Notes under the pieces: model-generated | Databases searched by the model: none | Seen by the model: only the letters and a program-made list of their open reading frames with translations | Told to the model about the DNA's origin: nothing | From: CAWFPR01 sp963817635 | Lineage (GTDB): Bacteria > Acidobacteriota > Vicinamibacteria > Vicinamibacterales > 2-12-FULL-66-21 | Reading direction: 5' to 3' | NCBI GenBank assembly: GCA_963817635.1 | Contig: CAWFPR010000025.1 | Coordinates: 5,569-69,568 of the forward strand | DNA length: 64,000 nucleotides | Made by a program: the position numbers and the translations under genes | Shown here: positions 39,440 through 50,349 of the stretch, in pieces | Layout: each line of letters starts with the position of its first letter | Position numbering within the stretch: position 1 is the stretch's first letter

Positions 39440-39817
39440 CTACTTGTCAGCGCAGACCGGGGGCTTGATTATTCGCAGGCTATAGGTGACCTTCGGGTCG
39501 CGCGGCGGCGACTGGACCATGTCCGGATCGGCCTCGCCGGAGACCGGGATGACGGTCATGCCACACACGATGCGGGGAGCCATGTCCGGATCGACGGACG
39601 GGATGGCCGGCCGCTCCTGCGAGGGTCGAACCGGCCGGACCGGGAAAATCGAGACGAACGGCTTCCGGGCCCGCTCGAAGAGGCGCGGCGCCGTCACCTG
39701 CGGTGTGCCCTGGGCAATGCCGGGCGTGCCGGTCTGTCCTGCGGCGGCCAGCCCAACGGATGTCGGCCACAGGAGCGTCGCAGCAGCCAGAAAGGCCCCG
39801 AGAATTCGATGGTTCAT
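39440..39817 (-). CDS. Secreted hypothetical protein
   Basis: The ATG at 39817 gives 125 residues with a signal peptide (MNHRILGAFLAAATLLWPTSVGLAAA) and a Pro-rich mature part containing the segment APRIVCGMTVIPVSGEADPDM. Two cysteines (IVCGM and PPVCADK) may form a disulfide. No family recognised; short exported proteins with an RIVCGM-like motif are, from memory, frequent in Acidobacteriota, but this is unchecked. Its stop is close to the DUF1697 start (four bases). Confidence 0.6.
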   Translation of the reverse strand: MNHRILGAFLAAATLLWPTSVGLAAAGQTGTPGIAQGTPQVTAPRLFERARKPFVSIFPVRPVRPSQERPAIPSVDPDMAPRIVCGMTVIPVSGEADPDMVQSPPRDPKVTYSLRIIKPPVCADK

Positions 39818-39871
39818 CGTCCCCTCGCTGTCCACAGTCTACTCCGACAGGCTCCGGGCCGACAGCGCGGG

Positions 39872-39900
39872 TTGCGGAGCCGGACCGAGGGGGCTAGTAT
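39872..39900 (+). promoter_or_regulatory. Sigma70-like promoter of the second tricorn-like gene
   Basis: TTGCGG (39872-39877) and TAGTAT (39895-39900) are spaced by 17 bases. A GGGAGGT ribosome-binding site follows at 39914, eight bases before the ATG at 39928. Confidence 0.5.
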
Positions 39901-39927
39901 TCGCCCTGTTGCCGGGAGGTATACCAG

Positions 39928-42900
39928 ATGAACAGAACGTCCTGCGGAGTCTTCGCCGCTGCCCTCTTCACGCTGGCGCTGGCCAGCGTCGCCGCCGCCG
40001 CCCCCGTCAAGCTGGCGCGGCACCCTGACTATCACGCCGGCCGGATCGCCTTCAGCTACCTGGGAGACATCTGGACCGCCGAACGAGGACGGCACGAACG
40101 TCGTGCGAATCACCGACAACTCGGCCCGCGAGGTCTATCCGCGCTTCTCGCCCGACGGAAAGTGGATTGCGTTCTCGTCGAACCGCTACGGCAACTACGA
40201 CGTGTTCGTCGTGCCGGTCGCCGGCGGCACGCCGAAGCGCCTGACGTACCACACAGGCAACGACGAGGTCGTCGGCTGGGCGCGCGATTCGCAGAACGTG
40301 CTCTTCCGCGCCAGCCACGGCGACGGCGCGTTCCCGTCGGTCGCCGTCCTCTATCAGATCTCCACCGGGGGCGGCCAGGAAACGCCGCTGCCGCTCGACT
40401 GGGGCTACTGGGGCAACTACTCGCCCGACGGCAAGTCGCTCGTCTTCAACCGCCACCCGGCCGTCTGGTCGCGCAAGCACTACCGCGGCAGCTACGCCGC
40501 CGACCTGTGGGTCGCCGACCTGACCAGCCACAGCTACACGAAGCTGCTCGCCGACGAGCGCTACAACCGCTACTGGCCGATGTGGGGCGCAGACGACGCG
40601 ATCTACTTCGTCGCCGACCCGCTGCCGAACGACCGCAACGTGAAGCCCGGCAGCGCCGAGGTCCGGCGCAGCGTGAACAACATCTACAAGATCCCGGCCC
40701 ACGGCACGGGTCAGCCCGTGCAGGTGACGAAGCACAACGACGGCAGCCTGTTCTGGCCGTCGATGTCGTCGGACGGCAAGGTCATCGTCTACGAGGACAA
40801 CTTCGGCATCTGGAAGCTCGACGTCGCGTCCGGACGCACCAGCGAGATCAAGATCGACATCGTCACCGACGAGAAGGAGAACGAGGTCGAGTACGAGACG
40901 ATCAGCAACGACGTGGACGCCTTCGACATCTCGCCGTCGGGCCGGCGCGCCGTGATTTCGGCGCGCGGGCAGCTCCTGACGATCGCGACCGACCGCGGCG
41001 ACATCACGCGCATCGCCCCGGACACGATGGCGTCGCGCAGCGACCAGCCGAAGTGGTCGCCCGACGGCAAGCTGATCGCGTTCGTCTCGGACCGGTCCGG
41101 CCGCGACGAAGTGTGGGTCAGCGATCCGGAGGGCGCAGGCGCCGAAGAAGATCACGGATCTCGACAACGAGAAGGGACAGCTCGTCTGGACGCCGGACTC
41201 GAAGGCGCTCTTCTACACGGCCGCCGACAAGAAGCTCTACAGCTACACCGTCGCCGACGGCGAAGACCGCGGTCGTGTCGTCGAGCGACATGGGCCGCAT
41301 CGGTTCGGTGGCCATCTCGCCCGACAGCAAGTGGGTGATGTTCTCGAAGCAGGACCGCACGATGCGGCCGCACGTCTACATCGCGCCGATTGCCGGCGGC
41401 GAGGAACACCACATCTCCGACGACAGCCTGATGTACTCCGAGAACAACGCCGAGTGGACCGCCGACGGCCGCTACATCGTGTTCACGTCGACCGAAGGCG
41501 TGAGCGGCGGGGTCGCGTCGCAGGGCGGCCTGCAGTCGACGATGGCGCTGTGGGCGCTGTCGCTGCGCGACCAGGATCGCGACCCGATGAACCGCGACAT
41601 CGACAACGAGGCGCAGGGGCTGGCCGCCGAAGCGGCGGCGCGGCAGAACACGGGCCGCGGCGGCGGCGCGGCGGGCAGCAGCCGGTCGAGGTCCGGATCG
41701 ACTGGAGCGGGATGGCGCGACGCGCGCGGCAGCTGACCGTGCCGGGCACGTCGATCGGCGGCCTCACCGCGGCGCCCGACGGCCACTCGGTCGCGCTGAC
41801 GGTCGCGACGGCTGGCGGCGGCGGTCGCGGCGCCGGGGCCGCCAACCCGGCAAACGGCATCTACATCATCAACGTCGAGACCGGCCAGCTCACCCGCGTG
41901 CCGCCGGCCGCCCAGTCTGCCGAGGCCGGAGGCGGCGGACGCGGCGGGGGCCGCGGCGGCTTCGGCGGCGGCGGCGGGATGGTCTTCGCGCCCGACGGCC
42001 GCACGCTGTATTTCCGATCGGGCCGCAGCCTGTTCGCCGCGCCGATCAGCGCCGAACGCCGGCGGCGGCAACGCCGCTCAGGGCGGCGGGCGGGCGCGGC
42101 GGCCGCGGCGCGGCCCCGGCGGCCGCGACGCCGGCCACGAACGCCACGGCTCGTCAGGTGACCTACACCGCCAACCTCGAGATCGATCACAAGGCGCTGC
42201 GCGCGCAGGTGTTCAACGAGGGCTGGCGCATCATGAAGAACCGCTTCTACGACGCGAAGATGCACGGCGCGGACTGGACGGCGGAGAAGGCGACGTACGA
42301 GCCGCTGCTCCAGTACCTCGTGGACGAGGAGGAACTGCACACCGTCATGATGATGATGATCGGTGAGCTGAACGCCTCGCACACTGGCGTCAGCGGCGGG
42401 CCGTGCGGACGTGGAGCGCACGCTGACCACCCGCTATCCGGGATTCGACCTCGTCAGCGACGCCTCCGGACTCTACAAGGTCGGCCATGTCTACAAGGAC
42501 GGCCCCGCCGATCGCGACTACCTCAAGATCAAGGAAGGCAACTTCATCGTCTCGGTGGACGACCACGAGCTGAAGACGTCGGAGAACTACTGGCAGTTCT
42601 TCACGCTCGCGCCGGGCACGAAGTTCCACTTCGTGATCAACGACAAGCCGTCGAAGGCGGGCGCCTGGGACGTCACCATCAACCCGGTGTCCGGAGGGGA
42701 GTTCGGCAACCTCCAGTACGCGCGGTGGGTGGACGATCGCCGCGAGATGGTCACGAAGCTCAGCAACGGGGAGATCGGATACCTCCACATCCGGGCGATG
42801 GACGCGCCGTCGCTGCGACAGTTCCAGCTCGATCTGGCGGCAAACCGCACGAAGAAGGCGCTCGTGATCGACCAGCGCTTCAACGGCGGCGGCGGCATCG

Positions 42901-43344
42901 ACCAGGAGCTGCTCGGGATTCTCGCCGGGCGCCAGTACCAGTACACCGTCGGCCGCGACCAGGGCTTCCAGACGCCGCGCCCGCAGAACTTCTACGGGCC
43001 GATGGTCGTGATGCAGAACGAACGCTCGGCCTCCGATGCCGAGATGTTCCCCGCGGGCTTCAAGGCGCTCGGCCTCGGCAAGACGGTCGGCGTGCCGACG
43101 ATGGGCGCGGTGATTGGCACCGGGTCCTACACGCTGCTCGACGGTTCGACGATCCGGACGCCTGGCAGCGGTGTCTGGACGGCGACCGGCCAGAACATGG
43201 AGAACTACGGCGTGCCGCCGGACGTGTACATCGACAACACGCCGGACGATTTCGTCGAAGGGACGGGACGCGCAGATCGAAAAGGCGGTCGAAGTGCTGA
43301 AGGCCGATCTCGCCGCCAGGAAGACGACCAGCGACTCGAAGTAG
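39928..43344 (+). CDS. Second secreted tricorn-like protease (S41 family), about seven frameshifts
   Basis: The signal peptide (MNRTSCGVFAAALFTLALASVAAAAP) is followed by propeller repeats (PRFSPDGKWIAFSSNRYGNYDVFV, PKWSPDGKLIAFVSDRSG, AISPDSKWVMFSKQDR), a Gly-rich linker, a core domain (QVFNEGWRIMKNRFYDAKMHGADW), a PDZ-like domain (YLKIKEGNFIVSVDDHELK) and the S41 domain with GEIGYLHIRAMD, VIDQRFNGGGGIDQELL and the nucleophile region NERSASDAEMFPAGF. It ends ADLAARKTTSDSK at 43344. Frame changes lie near 40085, 41140, 41255, 41690, 42055, 42400 and 43263; most fit single extra bases. About 1,138 residues if corrected. Confidence 0.85.
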
Positions 43345-43351
43345 ATGATTC

Positions 43352-43410
43352 GCGGCGTGTGGCACGTGACGGACCCGTCGCCGGGTGGCCCGCCGCGTGC
43401 CGCACGCCGC
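43352..43410. terminator. Strong hairpin between convergent genes
   Basis: Twenty-base arms (43352-43371 and 43391-43410, beginning GCGGCGTG on each strand, three mismatches) lie between the stop of the tricorn-like gene and the stop of the HExxH peptidase. U tracts are weak (GTCTTTA on the plus side). It likely serves both genes. Confidence 0.6.
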
Positions 43411-43414
43411 GTCT

Positions 43415-45197
43415 TTACGGCGTGAGCATGCCCTGGAGCTTGACGAGCTCCTCGATCGCCACGCCGAACCCCGGCTCGGTCCGCGTTCCCTGGCTCTGCA
43501 CCCACCGGAAGTGCGCGAGCGCGTCCGCCCGCCGACCGTCAATCAGACGCTTTCAGCCCGATGTAGATGTGGGCGGCCGTCTTCTGCTGCTGGTCCTTCG
43601 CCCGCGCCAGGAGCCGATCGGCCGGGATCACGCCCTGCAGGAACTGGGCGATGGCGCCGGTCCAGGACGACGGGGCCGCGGCCTGCCGGACCTCCTGGAG
43701 CAGCGCCGCCGCCTCGGCCGGCCTGTTCGAGCGCAGGCACGCCACGACGGCGACAAACGCGATCGCCTGCGCGGACGGATCGCGCCAGCCGACCGCGTCG
43801 ATGTAGCGGCGCGCGTCGGTGGCGGCCGCCGCGTCGCGGCCCAGACCGAGCGCCGAGTACGCCCGCGTGCGATAGGCGTCGGGCCTGAAATCGATCTCCA
43901 TCAGCCGCTGCATCGCGGCCTCGGACGCCTCATCGAGCCCCAGCGCGAGCGCTGTGGAGCTGAAGGCGAACAGCGCGTGCACGGAACCCGGGCGCAGCCG
44001 GACGGCGGCGTCGAAGGAGACGAACGCGCCGTCGTAGTCGCGCTCGAGCGCGAGCGCCCCGCCCAGGAAGTAGCGCACGGCGAAGTCGTCCGGGAACTCG
44101 CCGGCGAGCCGCTGAAGGGCCGCGCGCCCCTCGCCGCGGCCGCCCGTCGCCAGCAGCGCACGCGCCATCGCGACGCGCGCCTCGAGGTTCGACGGCTCGG
44201 CTGCGAGTGAGGCCGTCAGTTCGCGCTGGGCTTCATCCAGCGTGCCGACGCGAAGCAGAAGCTCGCCAGACAGGCCCTGCACGGCGGCCGGCGACATCTC
44301 CACCGCCGGGGGAGCGTCTGCGCCGGCCGGGACCGGACCAACCGGCACGCCGCGGAAGGTCGGCAGTCCGATATAGACGCGCAGTTCGTTGTCGAGCTGC
44401 CGCAGCGTGAGGCCGAACGCCGACTTCAGGGCATCCTCCGGTGCGACATGGCGCTCCAGCGCATCGAGGAACGCCATCATCTCCGCGTTGGAGGCGCCCG
44501 GGCGGCCAACGAGCAGGTAGTGCACCAGCGCCCAGGACTCGGCGTAGAACATGCGCACCTGGTTGACGTCACTGAGAAACTTGGATGTCGGCCTGGCGCT
44601 GACAATCCTGGGGATCGACAGGAACTCTCCGCCGCGCAGCTCCGCCAGCGCCTCAGCGGGCGGCTTGCCGACGACCGCAGGGGTCCCGTCCGCGCCGCGG
44701 TCGAATGTCGAGTAGAACTCCGCGAAACCCTCGCTCAGCCAGAGCGGGAGCGAGTCCGCCCGGCGATAGAGCATTCGATGCACGTACTCGTGCAGCATCG
44801 CGCGACGATCGAACGCTTTGCCGGCCCCGCCGAAGACGATGAAATCGGTATCGGCTCCCGGGAGGAAGAAGCCGGCGACGTTCGACAAGGGGTGGCCCTG
44901 CTCGTCGCGGGGCAGGAAGCGCCGGAACTGGCGGCTATCCCTGAAAACGACCACGTGTGTCGGTGCCGCCGCCTCGGCCGTGAGTTGCGGATACAGCGGG
45001 GGCAGCGCGCTCCTGAACGCCTGGAGATCCTGGAGCGCCAGCCGCAGGTCGTCGGGGGCAACGTCGCCGGACACGACGAAGTCCGCCGCGCGCAGCTCGT
45101 GCCAGGAGTCCGATTGTTCGCCAGCGGCCGGCACCGCCAGGGCGACCATGGCGAGCGCACCAATCGTCAGGCGCAGTCCGCGCCAGCCCTCCGACAT
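43415..45197 (-). CDS. Exported HExxH peptidase (DUF1570-like) with TPR repeats (one frameshift)
   Basis: The start at 45197 gives a signal peptide (MSEGWRGLRLTIGALAMVALAVPAAG); an upstream ATG at 45236 is possible. The gluzincin domain shows the zinc motif HEYVH and downstream SEGFAEFYST, whose Glu would be the third ligand. The C-terminal half is a run of TPR units (SLAAEPSNLEARVAMARALLATG, FPDDFAVRYFLGGALALERDY, RPGSVHALFAFSS). One extra A near 43557 breaks the frame. The corrected end is RLIDGRRADALAHFRWVQSQ ... VKLQGMLTP at 43415. Peptidase activity is inferred from the motif only. Confidence 0.75.
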
Positions 45198-45416
45198 CAC
45201 CGCCGGATAGCCGGCAAGAACGGTGAAACGAGTCATGGGTGGTGAACCCTGAATGTCGGCCGATTTCGCGCGTTCGCGGCGACGGTTCGGCTGCTCGTGC
45301 GCCTATGCATGTCGCGTTCCGTCGCTCGTCACTGTCGCGTGGGCGAGTGCGGCGAGCATCGGGCGCGAATGCAGCGGCGCGCATACTGGGATGGAGTTCG
45401 CTGCCGGCCCAGCCGA

Positions 45417-45422
45417 TATAAT
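45417..45422 (+). promoter_or_regulatory. Perfect TATAAT -10 element before the BNR/VPS10-type gene
   Basis: TATAAT lies 22 bases before the ATG at 45445, so the leader would be about 16 bases. The -35 region (around 45394-45399) is poor. The ATG has only a weak ribosome-binding site. Confidence 0.4.
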
Positions 45423-45444
45423 CGCGCCACACAGAGAACCTGCC

Positions 45445-48086
45445 ATGCCACGAATCCGTATCGGAGCCGTCCTGACGATCGTCGCCCTGAGTGTTGCCGC
45501 CGCCGTGGCGCAGCCGTCGTTACCGCTCGAGTCGGTCCTGTCCGCGCCTGACCTTCCGCAACATCGGCCCGTTCCGCACCGCCGCGTGGGTGACGGAGAT
45601 TGCCGTGCCGGAAACGCCGGCGCGCGATCACCTCTACACCATCTACGCGGCGACACGCTCCGGCGGGTTGTGGAAGACGACCAACGCGGGCACTACCTGG
45701 AAGGCCCGTGTCGGATCCGGCCGGCGTCGGCGGCGGTCGGATCCGTCGCGATCGCGCCGTCGGACTCGCGGATCGTGTGGATGGGCACCGGCGATCAGGC
45801 GAATGCCCGGTCGTCGTATTCCGGCAAGGGCGTCTTCAAGTCGATCGACGGCGGCGCGACCTGGCAGGACATGGGACTCAGCGACTCCCATCACATCGCG
45901 AGAATTGTCATCCATCCGACAAATCCGGACGTCGTGTACGTCGCCGCAATCGGCCACCTGTTCTCGACCAACGACGAGCGCGGCGTCTTCAGGACCACTG
46001 GACGGCGGCAGGACGTGGAAGAAAGTGCTCTACGTCAACAGCGGCGTCGGGGCGATCGATCTGGTGATCAACCGCCGCAAGCCGGCCGTCCTCTACGCCG
46101 CGATGTACGACAAGGCGCGCCGGCCGTGGGAAATCGTCGAAAGCGGCCCGGAGAGCGGCGTCTACCGCACCGACGACGGCGGCGACCGGTGGCAACGGCT
46201 GGCCGGCGGGCTGCCGACCGGGAAGATCGGCCGCATCGGCCTCGACATCTACCAGAAGAACCCGCTGATCCTCTACGCGCTCGTCGAGAACCAGAACCAG
46301 AAGCCGGGCGCGGCCGCCGGCGACGTCAGCGCCATCGCGCCGCTCGCCTCGGGCATCATCGGCAACGAACTCTATCGCACGGACGACGGGGGGAAGACCT
46401 GGCGGAAGGTGACGGAGCGTGAACGTGGCGGGCGGCAAGGCGCCGTATTCGTTCAACCAGGTCCGCATCAATCCGCACGACGACCGGACGGTCATCGTCA
46501 CGAGCGACTCGATGTACATCTCGCGCGACGGCGGGAAGACGTGGGACACGAACTTCTTCCGCGGCGTCTTCGGCGACTTCCGGTCGATGTGGTGGGACCC
46601 GCAGGACGCCGGCCGCATCATGCTCGGCAGCGACGGCGGCGTGAACGTGTCGTACGACGGCGGGAAGACCAGCGACTACTTCCCGAACATGGGCATCGGC
46701 GAGGCGTACGCCGTCGGCGTGGACATGGAGGATCCGTACAACGTGTACGCCGGCTTCCAGGATCACGATTCGTGGAAAGGCCCGAGCAACGGACCGACGG
46801 GCCGCATCACGCTCGAGAACTGGGTGACGGTTGGTCCCGGCGACGGCATGTACAACGTCGTCGATCCCACCGACAGCCGGTGGGTCTACAACACGCGCGA
46901 GCTGAACCAGATGGGACGCATGGATCAGCGGACGGGCGTGCGCACGAACATCGCGCCCAGGCGCCCGGCGGGTGAACCGAGGCTGCGCTTCAACTGGATC
47001 GCGCCGATCGCTCTCTCGCCGCACAATTCGCAGATCGTCTACGCCGGCGCGCAGGTGCTCTTTCGCTCGCTGAACCGCGGCGACACCTGGGAGGAGATCA
47101 GCCCGGATCTGACGACGAACGATCCCGACAGGATCGGCCGTAACGTGCCGTTCTGCACCATCACCTCGATATCCGAATCGCCGCTGCGCGCGGGCGCCAT
47201 CTGGGTCGGGACCGACGACGGGAAGGTGCAGGTGACGGAGAACCACGGCGGCGCGTGGCGCGATGTCACGCCGGCGCTCGTGGCGGCTGGAGCCCCCGCG
47301 GAGCGCTGGGTGAGCCGCGTGTTCGCGTCGCCGCACGAGCCCGGGACCGCGTTCGTTGCGAAGAACGGCTTCCGCAACGATGACTTCGCGCCGTATCTTT
47401 ACCGCACGACGGACTACGGCCGCACGTGGACGGCCATCGCGGCCAACCTGCCGGCCGCGCCGATCAACGTCGTCGTGCAGGACCGGAAGAACGCGCGGCT
47501 GCTGATCGTCGGCAACGACGTCGGCGTGTTCGTGTCGATCGATGGCGGCGCGACATGGGCGCAGATGCAGGCGAACCTGCCGACCGTCGCCGTCCACGAC
47601 CTGACGATTCACCCGCGCGAGAACGACCTCGTGATCGCGACCTACGGACGCGCGTTGTGGACGGGAGACATCACCCCGCTCCAGGAACTCTCCGAAGAGG
47701 TTTTGGGACAGCCCGTCCATCTGTTCGACATCGAGCCCCGCGCCCGCTACGGCTTCAGCACGCAGGGGATGAACTATCACCTCTTCGGCGACAAGTACCT
47801 CGAGACGCCGAACGAGCCCGAAGCGCTGGCGATCAACTACTACCTGCAGGCAGACGCGCCGGCCGAGGCCAGCATCACGGTCTCGGACCGGGCGGGTCGT
47901 GTCGTGCGCGAGATCCGCGGGCCGGCGAAGCGCGGGCTCAATCGGGTGCTCGTCCCGCTGGGCGGAAGTGGACGCGGGGCGGCACCGGTCGTTCCGCTTG
48001 CGCCGGGTGAGTACGTGGTGACGCTGAGGGTGGGCCGGGAGTTCACGAAGCGGACGACGGTGAGAGATCAGAACGGGAACAGATAG
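45445..48086 (+). CDS. Secreted BNR/VPS10-type (sortilin-like) glycosyl hydrolase-like protein, four frameshifts
   Basis: The signal peptide (MPRIRIGAVLTIVALSVAAAVAQ) precedes a ten-bladed propeller-like protein with many Asp-box/BNR repeats: RSGGLWKTTNAGTTW, GVFKSIDGGATWQDMG, GVYRTDDGGDRWQRL, YISRDGGKTWDTN, FRSLNRGDTWEEI, VFVSIDGGATWAQM. Such proteins are often called glycosyl hydrolases, but no catalytic activity is proven. Breaks lie near 45550, 45715, 46000 and 46420; the part from 46419 to 48086 is intact. Corrected length about 880 residues. Its 3' half (47085-48060) is repeated at 53.2-54.2 kb. Confidence 0.85.
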
Positions 48087-48124
48087 CTCATCTTCACGAA
48101 TACCTGCCGTCCTGTGGAGTGGAA
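48068..48124 (-). pseudogene. 3' remnant of a DUF5916-type gene
   Basis: On the minus strand this encodes VFHSTGRQVFVKMSYLFPF and a stop, almost identical to the C-terminus of the DUF5916 protein at 58442 (VFHSTGRQVFVKMSYLFRF). The match ends abruptly near 48124, where the island sequence begins. It is therefore the severed tail of a barrel gene that was once convergent with the BNR gene. Confidence 0.75.
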
Positions 48125-48181
48125 GACGATTTCCCGATTTCCCTGTCTGCGCAATGCCCACCAGTGGCAGGTGGCTGGTGC

Positions 48182-49096
48182 CTACCGCAGATAACCGCGG
48201 CGCGCGATTACCTGCCCGGCGCGCCTCTTCAGTCGTACCTGAAGTGGGTGCCAGCCGCGTGGCTCCACGTTCTGGGGGACGTAGGTCAGGACATAACGGC
48301 CGCGAAACTCCTCGAAAATCCTGACGAACGTCTCACGAAGGCGATCCGGCCGCTCGGCCTCGATGTATTTTCCGCCGGTCTCCTCGGCAAGCGACACGAG
48401 AAAGGACTGCATCAGCATGGCGGGCGGGACATTTGGGATGTCGGCCTGCAGGCCTGACCTGACGTCTACCCTGAAGCCAGGCCTCGAGCGCGCGCTCGTG
48501 TTTCGGATCCCAACTGTGTACACCACCGCATCGCTGCGCTGCGCCGTCTCGAGGACGATCTGCCCCGAAAGCCAGCTGATCGTGTCCTCCCCATCGCTGA
48601 ACAGCAGCACCAGCGTTCGTCCGGCTTTCGGATCCCTGAGCGTAAGGGCAGCGTAGGCGGCATCATGGACGCCGGTGTAGCCTGCAGCTGTCGTGGCTGA
48701 AATCGCGGCACGGAGCCGTCCGCGATCGGCCCCCCAGTCGGCGCGCAACTCCAGCTCGCTGGAGAATGTGAGGAGCGCGCTGCGATCTCGGAAGGTGAGC
48801 AACGCCGTCACTGCGAATGCCGCCTCCTTGAGATCTTCTAGTGGTTCGCCGCGAACGCTCTCGCTCGTGTCAAGCGCGAGCATGATGCTGAGCGGCACGT
48901 CCTCGAACATGACCGACGAAATCTGCTGCAGCCGGCCCGAGTCACGCAACTCGAAGTCGTCGGCCTCGAGTCCGCTGACGGACCGGTTACCGTCGAGCAC
49001 GAGCACGTCTACTCGGACGGCATCGACCTCGACGCGAAACGTGTGCTGTTGAGCAACGAGCGCGAGAAGCACAGTGACGACCGCGGGGACCTTCAT
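48182..49096 (-). CDS. Exported VWFA-domain protein (Acidobacteria-type)
   Basis: The 304-residue protein has a signal-like N-terminus (MKVPAVVTVLLALVAQQ), a beta-rich segment (FRVEVDAVRVDVLVLDGNRS) and a von Willebrand factor A domain. The MIDAS is DTSES (DxSxS) near residue 76, with TGVHDA and FSDGEDT as further metal-site loops. This arrangement matches the 'VWFA-related Acidobacterial domain' family. It likely binds another protein outside the membrane. Its ATG overlaps the stop of the preceding gene (ATGA), so the two are co-translated. Confidence 0.85.
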   Translation of the reverse strand: MKVPAVVTVLLALVAQQHTFRVEVDAVRVDVLVLDGNRSVSGLEADDFELRDSGRLQQISSVMFEDVPLSIMLALDTSESVRGEPLEDLKEAAFAVTALLTFRDRSALLTFSSELELRADWGADRGRLRAAISATTAAGYTGVHDAAYAALTLRDPKAGRTLVLLFSDGEDTISWLSGQIVLETAQRSDAVVYTVGIRNTSARSRPGFRVDVRSGLQADIPNVPPAMLMQSFLVSLAEETGGKYIEAERPDRLRETFVRIFEEFRGRYVLTYVPQNVEPRGWHPLQVRLKRRAGQVIARRGYLR

Positions 49097-50226
49097 CTGC
49101 GCACCGTCTGCCTGATTTCATCCAGCCGCGCATCGGCCATGCCCGGCCGCTCGAAGAAATAACGGACCCACGGATCATCCCTTTCGCCGGAATTGCTATC
49201 GAGCAATCTTTGTAAAACCGCACGCGCCTCATCGCCTCGGTCCAGTCGCCGGAGAAGCTCGCTCTGAGCGATGGAGGCACTCTGCTGCAGCGGGAATCGT
49301 TCATCGGCGCTGCGGTACGCCTCCAGGGCGTCAATCAACCGATGCTGCCGTTCGTAAAGGGCCCCGATGAACAGCCGCGCGAGGTAGGCAGTTGATTCGT
49401 CCGGAGATGTGAGAGCCGCGCGAAGCTGTCGTTCCGCGTCATCAGGGTTCTTCAGCAGCATCTGGATACGACCGAGATGCAGGCGCGCGAGTGGATCGTC
49501 CACTCGCTCGAGCGACTGGTCGAGCCAGGACGCCGCTCGGTTGAGATACCCGGCACGCCGTTGTCGCAGTTGGCCGAACTGGACTCCCGACCATGTATCT
49601 CTCTGGACCGCTCGTGTGGCACCGCGCGGGTCCTGAGGCTGTGCTCCGGGAAGCTGTGTGGCGGTTGCAAACAACTCGGCGAGGGTCGCGCTCTCATACA
49701 GGGTGCCGGGGTCGTTTGGAAGACGATTGCGTCCGAATTCGAGATGTCGCTCCGCCGTGGTAATCCAATTGCGATCGCGCAAGACCCGAGCGACGGCGAC
49801 ATACCATCGGGATGCAAACCCGTGAATGTCCCAGCGGCTCGCGGCCAGTTTCAGCAGCTGACCGGCCACGTCGACGTGGAACAGCACAGGCTCCAGCGAC
49901 GTGCTGTCCTCCGACCGATTCTCAGTGAGTGCCAGCGCCGCGTCCGTGTGAAGCATGACAGCTGCCTCGAACAGGTCGCGATCCCACGGACGCGGGTCAG
50001 CAACCTGCTCGAGAAACCGCTGCATCCTGACAATCCTCGCCTGGTCCCACCCCGCAAGTGCCCTTACGGGCCCATCGTCACCGTACACGTACCGGTCGAT
50101 CATCGCGTGAAACACAGCGAGATCGGCAAGCGCGACGCGCTCCTGCGAACTCCGCGGCGGCATATTCCCGACGGATGTCGCCGCAAGCGACAGTGTCAAG
50201 AGCGTGGCGCGCGCGGCGTTTATCAT
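49093..50226 (-). CDS. Exported repeat-rich hypothetical protein (TPR-like)
   Basis: The 377-residue protein has an N-terminal hydrophobic stretch (ATLLTLSLAATSVGN). The rest is alpha-helical, with helix pairs resembling TPRs (LARLHLGRIQMLLKNPDDAERQLRAAL and ARLFIGALYERQHRLIDALEAYRSADERFP). It is coupled to the VWFA gene by a four-base overlap. I do not recognise a family beyond TPR-like. It could be a binding partner of the VWFA protein. Confidence 0.7.
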   Translation of the reverse strand: MINAARATLLTLSLAATSVGNMPPRSSQERVALADLAVFHAMIDRYVYGDDGPVRALAGWDQARIVRMQRFLEQVADPRPWDRDLFEAAVMLHTDAALALTENRSEDSTSLEPVLFHVDVAGQLLKLAASRWDIHGFASRWYVAVARVLRDRNWITTAERHLEFGRNRLPNDPGTLYESATLAELFATATQLPGAQPQDPRGATRAVQRDTWSGVQFGQLRQRRAGYLNRAASWLDQSLERVDDPLARLHLGRIQMLLKNPDDAERQLRAALTSPDESTAYLARLFIGALYERQHRLIDALEAYRSADERFPLQQSASIAQSELLRRLDRGDEARAVLQRLLDSNSGERDDPWVRYFFERPGMADARLDEIRQTVRR

Positions 50227-50349
50227 CTGACTAATCGTGGGGTGGCTCCAGGCGATTTTCGCGCCGCATGTACCGTCCGACCATCTAAATTCCTGCGAGT
50301 GACACCCTCTGTTCCAGAGGAGACCATCCGGTTGATCTGAGTTGCCGGA

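Noticed and set aside
39928..43344. Programmed frameshifting as an explanation for the broken tricorn-like genes
   Set aside because: Breaks are many, at unrelated sequences and in both directions, and similar breaks hit ribosomal genes; error is simpler.
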